Shown: positions 1-10,453, counted from the stretch's first letter. The stretch is 64,000 nt of DNA from Aeromicrobium fastidiosum (GCF_017876595.1 NZ_JAGIOG010000001.1:3720001-3784000); one strand, 5' to 3'. Numbers and translations are program-made. Notes: generated by a model not told the origin, from the sequence alone.

Positions 1-2
1 AC

Positions 3-224
3 GACGTGCGCCGTCTGTCGCTGCGGCACGTACCCGTCAGGATCGATGAGGGTCTCGTCGACGCAGTCGCACCCCTGGTCTTCACCGAACAGCTCGTCCG
101 CACCTACCGATCGCAGGGCATCACAGTCACCCATCGCCGATGGGTCGCAGGGCACTCGGCAACCAACTCCGATGCCCACTCCGTGCCGTCGGCATCTCAG
201 TGGATCGTGGCACGGCTCCGGTGA
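3..224 (+). CDS. Lipase / alpha-beta hydrolase, C-terminal part (5' end outside window)
   Basis: Only the last 73 residues are present; the reading frame is open to the window edge. The stretch PVRIDEGLVDAV, then VFTEQLVRTY, then GITVTHRRWVAGHS looks like the end of a secretory-lipase type alpha/beta hydrolase, where the final strand and the loop bearing the catalytic histidine (GH near residue 48 of the fragment) close the active site. The enzyme would hydrolyse ester substrates, and family members are usually exported, but no signal peptide can be judged from a fragment. It ends at TGA and is followed by a palindromic repeat cluster separating it from the convergent leuA. Family assignment is moderate because the nucleophile elbow is not visible. 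Confidence 0.55.
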   Translation, partial: DVRRLSLRHVPVRIDEGLVDAVAPLVFTEQLVRTYRSQGITVTHRRWVAGHSATNSDAHSVPSASQWIVARLR

Positions 225-248
225 GCGAACAGCGCCGCACGACCTGCG

Positions 249-337
249 CCCCTTGAGCTGGTCGAGACACCTCGCCCCTTGAGCTGGTCGAAAGAGCCTC
301 TCGACCAGCTCAAGGGGCGGGACAGCTCAAGGGGCGG
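249..337. repeat. Palindromic repeat cluster, CCCCTTGAGCTGGTCGA family
   Basis: Two direct copies of CCCCTTGAGCTGGTCGA (249-265 and 275-291) are followed by an inverted copy (301-317) and a partial inverted copy (324-337). The second direct and first inverted copies form a 17-bp stem. The cluster sits between the convergent lipase fragment and leuA, so it could end transcription from both sides. A sister cluster lies at 3247-3332, also between convergent genes. Confidence 0.85.
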
Positions 338-344
338 GTCTGGT

Positions 345-2147
<1,803 letters not shown>

Positions 2148-2200
2148 CTAGAGGACCTCGACGCGGCAGAGAAGAAGCGAGCGGATCTGCAGCACCCGAA

Positions 2201-2206
2201 TAGGCT
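2201..2206 (+). promoter_or_regulatory. -10 box TAGGCT, leaderless promoter
   Basis: TAGGCT ends six bases before the ATG at 2213, leaving no room for a ribosome binding site. The mRNA probably starts at or next to the A of the start codon. Confidence 0.65.
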
Positions 2207-2212
2207 AGCAGC

Positions 2213-3238
2213 ATGCCTTCCCACGACACCGCGGACTCCGATCAGTCGACCACCGGCGCGTACGTCCACGCCGGCCAGGAGTTCGACCGCGACATGAACT
2301 ACATCCCCGATCGCATCGTGCGTTCGGGCACCGACACCGGCGACCGTCCGGCGTGGCCCGTCGAGGCCGGTCGCTACCGACTGATCGTCGCCCGCGCGTG
2401 CCCGTGGGCCAACCGGGCGATCATCGTGCGCCGTCTGCTGGGACTCGAGGACGCCATCTCGATCGGCTACTGCGGCCCCACGCACGACAAGCGCAGCTGG
2501 ACGTTCGACCTCGACCCGGGCGGCGTCGATCCTGTGCTCGGCATCGAGCGCATCCAGGAGGCCTACCTCAAGCGCTACCCCGACTACCCCCGCGGCATCA
2601 CGGTGCCCGCGATGGTCGAGATCGCCTCGGGCGAGGTGGTCACGAACGACTTCCCGTGGATCACGCACGACTTCGCGACCGAGTGGGTCGAGCACCACCG
2701 CGAGGGTGCACCCGACCTGTGGCCGGCGGACGTCCGCGACGAGATGGAGACCGTCATGAAGCGGATCTTCACCGAGGTCAACAACGGCGTCTACCGCTGC
2801 GGCTTCGCCGGCTCGCAGGAGACCTACGAGGCCGCCTACGACCGGCTGTGGACGGCACTCGACTGGCTCGAGGAGCGTCTCGCCGACCGGCGCTTCCTGA
2901 TGGGCGACACGATCACCGAGGCAGACGTCCGGCTGTTCACGACGCTGACGCGCTTCGACGCGGTCTACCACTCGCACTTCAAGACGAGCCGCCAGAAGCT
3001 CACCGAGATGCCGGTGCTGTGGGCCTACGCCCGCGACCTGTTCCAGACGGCCGGTTTCGGCGAGACGACCGACTTCGAGCAGATCAAGAAGCACTACTAC
3101 ATCGTCCAGACCGACATCAACCCGACGCAGATCGTGCCGGTCGGACCCGATCCGTCCGTCTGGCTGACCCCGCACGGCCGCGAGTCGCTCGGCGGGCGTC
3201 CGTTCGGCGACGGCACCCCGCCCGACCCCGAGGTGTGA
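2213..3238 (+). CDS. Glutathionyl-hydroquinone reductase-like (Xi-class GST, YqjG/ECM4 family)
   Basis: A 341-residue cytosolic thiol-transferase of the Xi class. The N-terminal thioredoxin-like domain carries the catalytic-cysteine motif ACPWANR (about residues 62-68), followed by the family signature WTFDLDPGGVDPV. The helical C-terminal domain holds FLMGDTITEADVRLFTTLTRFD. These proteins reduce thiol-conjugated hydroquinones, normally using glutathione. Actinobacteria lack glutathione, so mycothiol is the likely partner (inference). The start is fixed by a TAGGCT -10 box six bases upstream. It is convergent with the GrpB-family gene, separated by a palindromic repeat. No sign of truncation. 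Confidence 0.88.
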   Translation: MPSHDTADSDQSTTGAYVHAGQEFDRDMNYIPDRIVRSGTDTGDRPAWPVEAGRYRLIVARACPWANRAIIVRRLLGLEDAISIGYCGPTHDKRSWTFDLDPGGVDPVLGIERIQEAYLKRYPDYPRGITVPAMVEIASGEVVTNDFPWITHDFATEWVEHHREGAPDLWPADVRDEMETVMKRIFTEVNNGVYRCGFAGSQETYEAAYDRLWTALDWLEERLADRRFLMGDTITEADVRLFTTLTRFDAVYHSHFKTSRQKLTEMPVLWAYARDLFQTAGFGETTDFEQIKKHYYIVQTDINPTQIVPVGPDPSVWLTPHGRESLGGRPFGDGTPPDPEV

Positions 3239-3246
3239 GTCACCCG

Positions 3247-3332
3247 CCCCTCGAGCTCGTCGAAAGGACGCCCCTTGAGCTTGTCGAAAGGCCCTTTCGA
3301 CAAGCTCAAGGGGCAGGCGGGGCTCAAGGGGC
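3247..3332. repeat. Palindromic repeat cluster, near-perfect 43-bp palindrome
   Basis: One diverged direct copy (3247-3267) precedes a 21-bp arm (3271-3291) and its exact inverse (3293-3313), with a single base between. This arrangement can extrude as a cruciform or fold as a hairpin. A further partial copy (about 3320-3332) runs into the GrpB gene and supplies its stop codon. Same family as 249-337; the core reads CCCCTTGAGCTTGTCGAAAG. Confidence 0.9.
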
Positions 3333-3878
3333 GTTGGTGGCGCGGGACATGATGTCGGCGACGGTCTCGCTCTTGGCGTCGGCGTAGTCGTTCGTGTCGT
3401 CCCACTCGCGCCGCGACAGCTCGCGCTTGACGTCCTCGTAGCGCTGCCGGTCGTCGGGGTGCGTGCGCAGCCAGTCGCGGAAGACGAGGTGCCGCTGCTC
3501 CCAGTCGCTGCCGACCTCGCAGACGTGCAGGTGGACGTCTTTCTCCGGCGTCCGCAGCATGCGGTGCCCCGGCTCGCGCACGCGCAGCACGTAGCCGGCC
3601 GCGACCAGGTCGGGCACGAACGCCTCCTCGTCCTCGACGTCGGCCACGCTCAGGTCGATGTCGACGATGGGCTTGGCAGCCAGGCCGGGGACACTGGTCG
3701 AGCCGATGTGCTCGAGCGCCAGCACCCGCTCCCCCAGCGCGGCGACGATGCGCGAGCGCTCGTGCTCGTACCGCTCGGCCCACGCCGGGTCGTGGTCGAC
3801 GATGACGATGTCGCGCTTCTCACGGCCGCCGATCAGGACGTCGGCGAGGGGGTCCGGGACGGGGTCGTGGGGGCTCAC
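3324..3878 (-). CDS. GrpB family protein (nucleotidyltransferase-like, UPF0157)
   Basis: A 184-residue protein of the GrpB/UPF0157 family, which has a nucleotidyltransferase-like fold and no settled reaction. The signature runs from IVIVDHDPAWAERYEHE through LEHIGSTSVPGLAAKPIVDIDL (about residues 24-75). The GSTS and D-I-D residues match the nucleotidyltransferase core. The C-terminal part, HLHVCEVGSDWEQRHLVFRDWLR, is also family-typical. The chosen GTG at 3878 overlaps the stop of the upstream transglutaminase gene as GTGA, indicating translational coupling at the end of the MoxR-DUF58-transglutaminase operon. The stop codon lies inside a partial palindromic repeat unit. Confidence 0.88.
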   Translation of the reverse strand: MSPHDPVPDPLADVLIGGREKRDIVIVDHDPAWAERYEHERSRIVAALGERVLALEHIGSTSVPGLAAKPIVDIDLSVADVEDEEAFVPDLVAAGYVLRVREPGHRMLRTPEKDVHLHVCEVGSDWEQRHLVFRDWLRTHPDDRQRYEDVKRELSRREWDDTNDYADAKSETVADIMSRATNAP

Positions 3879-6103
3879 GTCGCCAGTCTGCCGGAGTCGG
3901 CGACCCCGGTCACGGGCGTCCGCCCGGTGAGCGACTGGGGCAGCAGCGTCGCCAGCACGCGGCGACGTGTCGTCGCCCCGTCTCGGAGCGACCTCTCGAC
4001 CGCGACGAGATCGGAGACGCCGTCGCCGGCGGGCTGCTCTCCCCGCGAGAACCGCACCTGCTCGACCCGGCGCAGGAGCGCCTCCAGCGAGGCCTGGTCG
4101 ACGCCCGGCTGCCTGGCCAGCCGTGCGGCGAAGCCCCGGGGCGTGTCGGCAGCCGAGGCGGGCACCTTGAAGTCGCGCGCAACGTCCTCCAGCTCGCGCC
4201 ACAGCGGCTCGACGTCGTCACGACCGCGGCTGAGCCTCCAGCGTCGACGCAGCGACCTGACGAGCCACGGCAACGCGCCGACCACGAGGAGCGCCGCCAG
4301 CGTCACGATCGCGGAACGAGGAGCCGTCGCGCTGTCGTCGGTCACCGGCGCGGCTGTCGTGTCGTCGAGCCGGTCGGCCCCGCGCTGGGGCGCCGGCGCC
4401 TGGGTCGTCGGGGCGTCCGAGGGCTCCGGCTCGGGGGTGTCCCGCACGGGCTCGACGAACGACGTCGCGTCGCCGATCGTCGTCGTCGGGTCGAACCTGA
4501 CCCAGCCCACGCCCGCGAAGTGGATCTCGGTCCAGGCGTGCAGGTCGTCGGACGTGTTGGTGTAGACCGTGCGTCCCTCGTCGTCGACGGCGCCGGCCGA
4601 CCCGGGCGCGTAGCCGACCGCGATGCGCGACGGGATGCCCAGCGTGCGGGCCATGACCGCCATCGCCGACGAGAAGTGCACGCAGTAGCCGGCCTTCTTC
4701 TGCAGGAACTCCGCGATGACGTCGACCCCGTTGCCGTCGTAGTCGTCGGCCACGGGGGCCGTCTCGGAGTAGCGGAAGTCGCCGTCGCGGAAGAACGTCT
4801 GGAGGGCCAGGACGCGGTCGTAGTCGTTGTCCGCGTCGGCCGTGACCTGCCTCGCGGTGTTGGCGATGATCGACGGCATCGATCTCGGCAGCTCGAGGTA
4901 GGAGTCGAGCGACGGGTCGGAGTACGTGGGGGCGGCGCGCATCTGCTCGGCCGTCGGCTGCACGTCGATGCTGGGTACCGAGTAGGTCTGTCCGCGTGAG
5001 TCGCCGTCGCGCGACGTCAGCGTCATGCCGACACGGCTGAACCGCCAGTCGCCGTCGAGGCCCGACACCGTGTTCAGCGACGGGTACGGCACCGGCAGCA
5101 TCGAGCTGCGCAGCTGGTCGATCGAGATCCTCGTGGTGCCACCCTCGACCTTGATGGCGCTGGCCACGGTGTCCCGACCCTCGGTCGGGTCGCCGGGTCG
5201 CTGCCCCGTCGGCCGCCAGCTGCGTCCGGAGAAGTCGCGCAGCGTCGCGACCTTGAGGTACTGGGCCTCGTCGAACGTCGTCGTGTAGGTCAGGGCCGTG
5301 GCCGTGCTGTTGCGGCGCAGGTTCTGGCCCAGCTCGATCATGGGGTTGATGCCCCGGCCGAACACCGTGGGCGGCGGCTTGCCCCACGACGCCGCCACCG
5401 CACTGACGTCGGGTGCCACCAGCGGGAAGGCGACCGCGGCGGCCAGCGCGGCACCGCCGAGGACCAGGGCCGGTCCGGACCCGGTGCGGGTCGCGCCGGG
5501 GGTCGTGGTGCGCGACCGCAGCAGCACCAGCCACAGACCGGCGACCGCGACGAACAGCCACACCGGCGGGGTCTCGCCCGAGATGAGGGCGGGGGTCGCG
5601 AACACCGCCAGGAGCAGGGCGCCGACCAGCGGTGCCGCGCGTCGGCGCTGCAGCAGCAGGTCGGCGACGACGACGATCAGGCCGAACGACGCCGCGACGA
5701 CCAGCACGATGGGCCGTGCCGCAGCGACGGGTGCCTTCTCCTCGACGATGATCTCCTGGGCCGCGGAGACCAGGTCGACGAGCCCCCGCACGGTGCCGGG
5801 GGTCGGGACGATCGACAGCAACGTGTCGGGGACGAAGATCCAGGCGATCGCGACCAGCTCGACGAGGATCGCGACGGGTGCCACGAACCGCACGCCCAGG
5901 ACGCGCGCGATCGCGCAGGTCAGGCCCGTCATGGTGGCGACGAGGATCGTCGTGATCCACCAGTCGCGGCCCTCGACGATCGTCGAGTAGCCCGACAGCA
6001 GGAGCAGCAGGGCCGCGGCGATGATCCCGTGGTCGAACCAGGTCTGCCGGGTGCTGCGCGTCGGCACGGTGCCGCCGTCCGGGCCGGGCTCAGCGCGCGA
6101 CAT
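3875..6103 (-). CDS. Transglutaminase-like membrane protein (TgpA/DUF3488-DUF4129 type)
   Basis: A 742-residue membrane protein. About seven hydrophobic segments occupy the first 230 residues (TgpA N-terminal region). An exposed transglutaminase-like core follows, with the catalytic cysteine in KAGYCVHFSSAMAVMART, histidine in DLHAWTEIHF and aspartate in RFDPT. A further membrane segment (AIVTLAALLVVGALPWLV) and a DUF4129-like C-terminal domain complete it. The family is linked to peptide-bond or cross-link chemistry at the cell surface, with substrates unknown. The ATG at 6103 overlaps the end of the DUF58 gene by 14 bp. Its location with MoxR and DUF58 is the classic arrangement. Confidence 0.9.
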   Translation of the reverse strand: MSRAEPGPDGGTVPTRSTRQTWFDHGIIAAALLLLLSGYSTIVEGRDWWITTILVATMTGLTCAIARVLGVRFVAPVAILVELVAIAWIFVPDTLLSIVPTPGTVRGLVDLVSAAQEIIVEEKAPVAAARPIVLVVAASFGLIVVVADLLLQRRRAAPLVGALLLAVFATPALISGETPPVWLFVAVAGLWLVLLRSRTTTPGATRTGSGPALVLGGAALAAAVAFPLVAPDVSAVAASWGKPPPTVFGRGINPMIELGQNLRRNSTATALTYTTTFDEAQYLKVATLRDFSGRSWRPTGQRPGDPTEGRDTVASAIKVEGGTTRISIDQLRSSMLPVPYPSLNTVSGLDGDWRFSRVGMTLTSRDGDSRGQTYSVPSIDVQPTAEQMRAAPTYSDPSLDSYLELPRSMPSIIANTARQVTADADNDYDRVLALQTFFRDGDFRYSETAPVADDYDGNGVDVIAEFLQKKAGYCVHFSSAMAVMARTLGIPSRIAVGYAPGSAGAVDDEGRTVYTNTSDDLHAWTEIHFAGVGWVRFDPTTTIGDATSFVEPVRDTPEPEPSDAPTTQAPAPQRGADRLDDTTAAPVTDDSATAPRSAIVTLAALLVVGALPWLVRSLRRRWRLSRGRDDVEPLWRELEDVARDFKVPASAADTPRGFAARLARQPGVDQASLEALLRRVEQVRFSRGEQPAGDGVSDLVAVERSLRDGATTRRRVLATLLPQSLTGRTPVTGVADSGRLAT

Positions 6104-7349
6104 GGGCCGTCTCCCCGTCGAACAGCGTCCATGCGTCGGCGTGGTCGTCACCCGGCGACCACGCGACGACGTTCCAGCGAGCACCGTCGAGCACGTCGAG
6201 CGCAGCCGCCGACGTGCCGCGCGAGACCAGCGCGAGGATCGCCCGCGACGTCGACAGCGTCGCGACCCAGTGCTCGGCGCGCTCGACGGTGAGGCGTCCG
6301 AGCACCACGAACGTCGCTCCCTCGGCGTCGTGGCGGCCGATGCGGTCGAGCGGGTCGGGGTCGGTCGTGGCGAGGTCGACCATCGCGTCCTCGAGCGTGT
6401 CCTGATCCTCCGCGACGACGCGGTCGAGGGACGTGCCGTTCGACTGCAGGGCGACGACGTAGCCGGCGCGCACCAGGTGAGCCGTGATGGACGCTGCGGC
6501 GACCACGGCCCACTCGAACGCCGGCGAGTACTCCCATGCGTCCTTGCGGTCGCGGGCCGTCCCCTGGCTGGCCGGCTCGGTGTCGAGCACCACGGCCGCG
6601 CGGGGCGTCACCTGCTGCTCCTCCTGCCTCACCATCAGCTCGGCCCTGCGCGCCGTGGCCTTCCAGTGGATGCGCTTGAGCGCGTCGCCCGGCAGGTAGG
6701 AGCGGGCGATGACGTCGTCGTCGCCGAGCCCGGCGTTCTGCGGCGACGGACGGGTGGCGCCGTCGTCGCTGGCCCCACGGGGGGTGATCGGCGGCAGCTC
6801 GACGCGGCGAGGCAGGACGGTCAGCGGCTCGGCCGTGCCGAAGGTGTGCCGCCGGTAGACCAGCCCGAAGGGGTCGTGCACGTCGACCTGCAGCGGGCCG
6901 ACGTCGTGGCGTCCACGGCGCACACCCTGCAGCTCGTACGAGAACGTCGCCCTCGACTCGGGTCCGCGCCCGCCGCCCAGCGCCGGCAGGATGCCCGTGT
7001 GCACGCCCGAGACCCCGGGCGGCAGGTGATCGTCCCAGCGCGCCTCGAGGCACGGCAGCACCGACAGGTTGGTGACGCGCACCGTCGCACGTGACGTGGT
7101 CCCTGGAGCGACGACCTGCGGCGTGAACGATCGCTCGATGCGCACCTGCGAGTGCCCGACCAGCACGAACACCGTCGACAGCACGACCATCGCCAGCAGG
7201 AGGCCCGTGACATAGAGCAGCACCGGGAGCGAGAGCAGCGGCGCTCCGGCGAACGTCACTACTGCCGCGGCGACGAACCCGATGCCGCGTCGGGTGATGA
7301 CGACCGACCGCACGACACGTCGGACGGCCCCCCTGCGCTGGTCAGCCAT
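6090..7349 (-). CDS. DUF58 domain-containing membrane protein
   Basis: A 419-residue protein with two close N-terminal membrane helices (about residues 20-65) and a beta-rich region. The DUF58 signature, RSYLPGDALKRIHWKATARR, lies at about residues 215-235. DUF58 proteins often carry a von Willebrand-like fold and work with MoxR ATPases, probably in assembly or maturation of envelope or enzyme complexes. ATG at 7349 begins one base after the moxR stop, so the two are co-transcribed and probably coupled. The next gene overlaps its 3' end. Confidence 0.9.
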   Translation of the reverse strand: MADQRRGAVRRVVRSVVITRRGIGFVAAAVVTFAGAPLLSLPVLLYVTGLLLAMVVLSTVFVLVGHSQVRIERSFTPQVVAPGTTSRATVRVTNLSVLPCLEARWDDHLPPGVSGVHTGILPALGGGRGPESRATFSYELQGVRRGRHDVGPLQVDVHDPFGLVYRRHTFGTAEPLTVLPRRVELPPITPRGASDDGATRPSPQNAGLGDDDVIARSYLPGDALKRIHWKATARRAELMVRQEEQQVTPRAAVVLDTEPASQGTARDRKDAWEYSPAFEWAVVAAASITAHLVRAGYVVALQSNGTSLDRVVAEDQDTLEDAMVDLATTDPDPLDRIGRHDAEGATFVVLGRLTVERAEHWVATLSTSRAILALVSRGTSAAALDVLDGARWNVVAWSPGDDHADAWTLFDGETAHVAR

Positions 7350-7350
7350 G

Positions 7351-8289
7351 TCAGCGGTGCTGGACGGCCCCGGCAGGCACCGGGGTCTCGGCCACGATGC
7401 GGGCCACGACGTCGTCGACCGACGAGACGCCACGCATCGGGATGAGCCGGTGCGGCAGCACGACCTGCACCAGCGCGTCGACGTCGTCGGGCAGCACGAA
7501 GTCGCGCCCGTGCACCGCGGCACGTGCCTTGGCGGCACGGATGAGCTGCAGTGTCGCTCGGGGACTCGCGCCGAGCCTCAGCTCGGAGTCGGTGCGCGTG
7601 GCCTGCACGATGTCGACGACGTACTGCTCGACCGCCGACGACACGTGGATGGCGCGCGCCATCGCGATCATCGCGGAGATGTCGTCGATCGTGGCGACCG
7701 CCGACAGCCCGTCGAACGGGTTGTGCGCCTCGCGCTGCTGCACCATGGCCAGCTCGGCGGCGGCATCGGGGTAGCCCATCGAGATGCGGGCCATGAAGCG
7801 GTCGCGCTGCGCCTCGGGGAGGGCGTACGTGCCCTCCATCTCGAAGGGATTCTGCGTCGCGACGACCGAGAACGGCATCGCGAGCGGGTAGGTGGTGCCG
7901 TCGACCGTGACCTGCCGCTCCTCCATCGCCTCGAGCAGCGCGGACTGGGTCTTGGGCGAGGCGCGGTTGATCTCGTCGCCGATCACGATGTTGGCGAAGA
8001 CGGCCCCCGGCTTGAACTCGAACTCGCGGGCGACCTGGTCGTAGACCGACACGCCCGTGATGTCGGACGGCAGGAGGTCGGGGGTGAACTGGATGCGGCG
8101 CACGGAGCAGCTGACCGACCGGGCGAGCGCCTTGGCCAGCACGGTCTTGCCGACGCCGGGGACGTCCTCGATCAGCAGGTGCCCCTCGGCGAGGAGGACG
8201 ACCAGCGCTGCCTCGGCGGCCTCGGGCTTGCCGTCGATGACCTTCTCGATGTTGTCGAGGATGGCCCGCGCTACGGTCTCGAACTCCAT
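7351..8289 (-). CDS. moxR: MoxR family AAA+ ATPase
   Basis: A 312-residue AAA+ ATPase of the MoxR chaperone branch. Walker A is EDVPGVGKT (about 45-53), Walker B and the MoxR hallmark are IGDEINRASPKTQSALLEAMEE, and sensor elements sit in ATQNPFEMEGTYALPEAQRDRF. MoxR proteins remodel partner complexes using ATP; the partner is likely the downstream DUF58/transglutaminase pair. The ATG at 8289 was chosen over an upstream in-frame start because a TAACAT -10 box ends five bases before it (8295-8300 on this strand), suggesting a leaderless transcript. First gene of the four-gene operon. Confidence 0.95.
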   Translation of the reverse strand: MEFETVARAILDNIEKVIDGKPEAAEAALVVLLAEGHLLIEDVPGVGKTVLAKALARSVSCSVRRIQFTPDLLPSDITGVSVYDQVAREFEFKPGAVFANIVIGDEINRASPKTQSALLEAMEERQVTVDGTTYPLAMPFSVVATQNPFEMEGTYALPEAQRDRFMARISMGYPDAAAELAMVQQREAHNPFDGLSAVATIDDISAMIAMARAIHVSSAVEQYVVDIVQATRTDSELRLGASPRATLQLIRAAKARAAVHGRDFVLPDDVDALVQVVLPHRLIPMRGVSSVDDVVARIVAETPVPAGAVQHR

Positions 8290-8294
8290 ACGAG

Positions 8295-8384
8295 ATGTTA
8301 GGCACATCGCGGCAAACGCGCAGGGTCGTTCGGGAGAACTCGTGCGGTGTGCGGCGGGTTCGCCGGGACGGCGATCGCTACGGT
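8295..8384. promoter_or_regulatory. Divergent leaderless promoters for moxR and the flavodoxin-like gene
   Basis: On the minus strand TAACAT (8295-8300) is five bases from the moxR ATG. On the plus strand TACGGT (8379-8384) is exactly six bases from the ATG at 8391. No Shine-Dalgarno motif is evident for either. Confidence 0.6.
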
Positions 8385-8390
8385 GTGGTC

Positions 8391-8843
8391 ATGGCACGTC
8401 TGCTGGTCGTCCACCACTCCCCCACCCCGAACCTGCGGGCGATCCTCGACGCCGTCGTCGCCGGAGCCCGTCACGAGGACATCGAGGACGTTGATGTGGT
8501 CGTCACGGAGGCGCTGTCGACCACTCTGGACGACGTGCTGGCGGCCGACGGCTACGTCATCGGCACGTCGGCGAACATCGGATATCTCAGTGGCGCGGTC
8601 AAGCACTTCTTCGACGTCACGTTCGACACGGCCAGCGAGGCGACCCGCGGACGTCCGTTCTCCTACTGGGTGCACGGCCGCAGCGACACGAGCGGTGCTG
8701 AGCGGGCCATGGAGTCGATCACGACGGGCCTCGGGTGGCACAAGGTCGTCGACCCGTTGTGCTTCCTCGGCCCGCCGGACGACGCTCACCTCGCTGCCGC
8801 ATCCGAGCTGGGTGCGACGGTCGCCGCCACGCTGATGTCGTGA
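8391..8843 (+). CDS. Flavodoxin-like / NADPH-dependent FMN reductase family protein
   Basis: A 150-residue single-domain protein with a flavodoxin-like fold. MARLLVVHHSPTPNLRAILDAV matches the first strand and phosphate-binding loop (residues 1-22), ADGYVIGTSANIGYLSGAVKHFFD the central flavin-contacting part (about 52-76), and WVHGRSDTSGAERAMESI the third loop. Likely binds FMN and acts as a small redox protein; partner and substrate cannot be read from the sequence. The start is supported by TACGGT six bases upstream. Divergent from moxR, followed after 21 bp by an Imm51-like gene on the same strand. Confidence 0.78.
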   Translation: MARLLVVHHSPTPNLRAILDAVVAGARHEDIEDVDVVVTEALSTTLDDVLAADGYVIGTSANIGYLSGAVKHFFDVTFDTASEATRGRPFSYWVHGRSDTSGAERAMESITTGLGWHKVVDPLCFLGPPDDAHLAAASELGATVAATLMS

Positions 8844-8864
8844 CGGTGCTGAGACACTGGCGCC

Positions 8865-9254
8865 ATGACTGATCGTGACCTCTTTCGCCTGAGCACGGGT
8901 GACGAGCCGTCCCTGACGCTCGACTGCGGCTCCACACCGGTCGATGACCTCGTGTTGATCCGCGACACCGAGCCCAACGGCTACTTCTGGGAAGGGGTGT
9001 TGACCTTCATCGACCCAAAGCTCGCGAACAGTCTCGAGCTCGACTCCGAGGCAGGCGTGTTCTGTGCCTACGGCGACCGGCCCTTGCTGAGTCAGGCCCA
9101 GCTGTCGCTCGAGCCGTACGTGATGGACACGGAGCGGATGTCGGCGCTGCTCGACCGTGCCGACGCCGAGGGAATCCACCTCGAGGGACTGGCCGACCCG
9201 ACTCCGGCCGAACGTCCCGGCCTTCTCTCGCGACTGTTCCGGCGCCATGACTGA
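8865..9254 (+). CDS. Imm51-like hypothetical protein
   Basis: A 129-residue soluble protein. The run LTLDCGSTPVDDL, then PNGYFWEGVLTFI, then LDSEAGVFCAYGD resembles immunity-protein family Imm51 as I remember it, a family found in polymorphic-toxin immunity loci. No toxin gene lies beside it, so if the family call holds it is an orphan immunity gene. GACACT lies six bases before the ATG, a weak -10-like match in the position used by leaderless genes nearby. Its last eight bases overlap the next gene. Function unproven; it could equally be an unrelated housekeeping protein. Confidence 0.5.
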   Translation: MTDRDLFRLSTGDEPSLTLDCGSTPVDDLVLIRDTEPNGYFWEGVLTFIDPKLANSLELDSEAGVFCAYGDRPLLSQAQLSLEPYVMDTERMSALLDRADAEGIHLEGLADPTPAERPGLLSRLFRRHD

Positions 9255-9705
9255 TCACGATCTCGCCGGGTCAGCGCGCCGTCGTCGCCTCGTCGGCGGA
9301 GCGCTCGTCGCCGCATTCGCCGTCGTGCTCATCGCGATCGTCGTGGTGCGCAGCAACGGCGAGAAGGTGCTCAACGAGAACGGCGAGACGCTGGTGCTGG
9401 TGGGCAAGGACTCGGCCACTGACGAGGTCGGGCTCGACGGCCAGCTGACCGATGTCGGCGGATGCCTCGGCATCAGCGCCGACGGGAAGGGCCGAGGCGG
9501 GATGGTCGTGATCTGGCCGCACGGCACAACGGTCAAGACACCCGACCCGTTGCGGATCACGGTCGCCGGCACGACCTACGGCATCGGCGACACCATCGAG
9601 ATCGGCGGCGGCGGGATCGGCCCACTGGAGCCGTCCAGCCACTTCTACGACAAAGTCCCCGACGGCTGCCGGACGGCGAAGGTGTTCGTGGCGAGCAACG
9701 GTTGA
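9247..9705 (+). CDS. Small membrane-anchored hypothetical protein
   Basis: A 152-residue protein with a short basic cytosolic N-terminus (SARRRR), one membrane helix at about residues 15-34 (LVGGALVAAFAVVLIAIVVV) and an outside-facing domain of about 115 residues with two cysteines (GGCLGIS, DGCRTAK). A disulfide between them is plausible. The pattern VLVGKDSATDEVGLDGQLTD followed by VIWPHGT has no family I recognise. The ATG overlaps the upstream Imm51-like gene by 8 bp, so the pair is translationally linked and may act together. Confidence 0.7.
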   Translation: MTDHDLAGSARRRRLVGGALVAAFAVVLIAIVVVRSNGEKVLNENGETLVLVGKDSATDEVGLDGQLTDVGGCLGISADGKGRGGMVVIWPHGTTVKTPDPLRITVAGTTYGIGDTIEIGGGGIGPLEPSSHFYDKVPDGCRTAKVFVASNG

Positions 9706-9727
9706 CCCCGCACGCGACAATGGAGTC

Positions 9728-10444
9728 ATGACCGCGCCCGACTTCCTCCCCACCCTGTCCGCCGGCTCGCACGACGCCGAGCACGGCGAGGCTTGCGTCA
9801 TGGAGTACGTCTCGCTGCTGGCCGGCGAGGAGTGGAGCGACCGTCCCGAGTGCACCCACCCGTTGCTGGCCCACGAGGCACGCACCACCAACGACCTGCT
9901 CCGCGACAGCGACCGCTCGCGGCTCGTGCCCCTGATCGGACGGCTGTTCGGCACGACCGACGACTCCCCCGAGCTGCGGGCGCGGCTGCGCATCGCCCAA
10001 GCACGCCAGCTCGTCGCGCTGATCGAGCCCACCGCACGCGGGAGCGTCCTCGCGGCGATCGAACGGGCCGAGTCATGGATCGGCCGCGACGGCACCGACG
10101 ACGACGTCCGCGAGGCGTTCGCCGCCGCGATGAGCGTCCCGACCGCCACGGGCGACCTCGATCACGACCACGTCGAGCTCCATGTCGGCATGGCACGGAT
10201 GTTCCCGTTCGCGCTCTCCCCCGAGCTCGAGGCAGCCGAGGCCTACGCACTGACCGCGCTCGTCACGGCGCACCGCGTGGCCGCAGGCGAGTGCCGGGCC
10301 GACTGCGGCAACGGCCCGGCCCGGGCACGCCGCATGGTCAAGGACCTGGAGGGCCTCATCGACGTCTACGACGCCGTCACTCGGCGACAGGTGCGCGAGG
10401 TCACCGCCGACGAGGTGCGCGAGCTCGCCGAGAGCATCGCCTGA
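9728..10444 (+). CDS. Hypothetical protein with GSHD...C-ME...AGE...SD.P.C motif
   Basis: A 238-residue soluble protein. Residues 11-45 contain SAGSHDAEHGEACVMEY, then SLLAGEEWSDRPECTHPLL. That spacing of His, Cys, Met-Glu and Cys recurs in a widespread uncharacterised actinobacterial and phage-associated family, from memory. The remaining part is helical and acidic, with a Cys pair in GECRADCGN (about 197-205). The ATG follows GACAAT by six bases and GGAG by two bases, so the start is reasonably fixed. It is convergent with the PHP gene, only nine bases apart. Role unknown. Confidence 0.65.
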   Translation: MTAPDFLPTLSAGSHDAEHGEACVMEYVSLLAGEEWSDRPECTHPLLAHEARTTNDLLRDSDRSRLVPLIGRLFGTTDDSPELRARLRIAQARQLVALIEPTARGSVLAAIERAESWIGRDGTDDDVREAFAAAMSVPTATGDLDHDHVELHVGMARMFPFALSPELEAAEAYALTALVTAHRVAAGECRADCGNGPARARRMVKDLEGLIDVYDAVTRRQVREVTADEVRELAESIA

Positions 10445-10453
10445 CGCGGCGCC

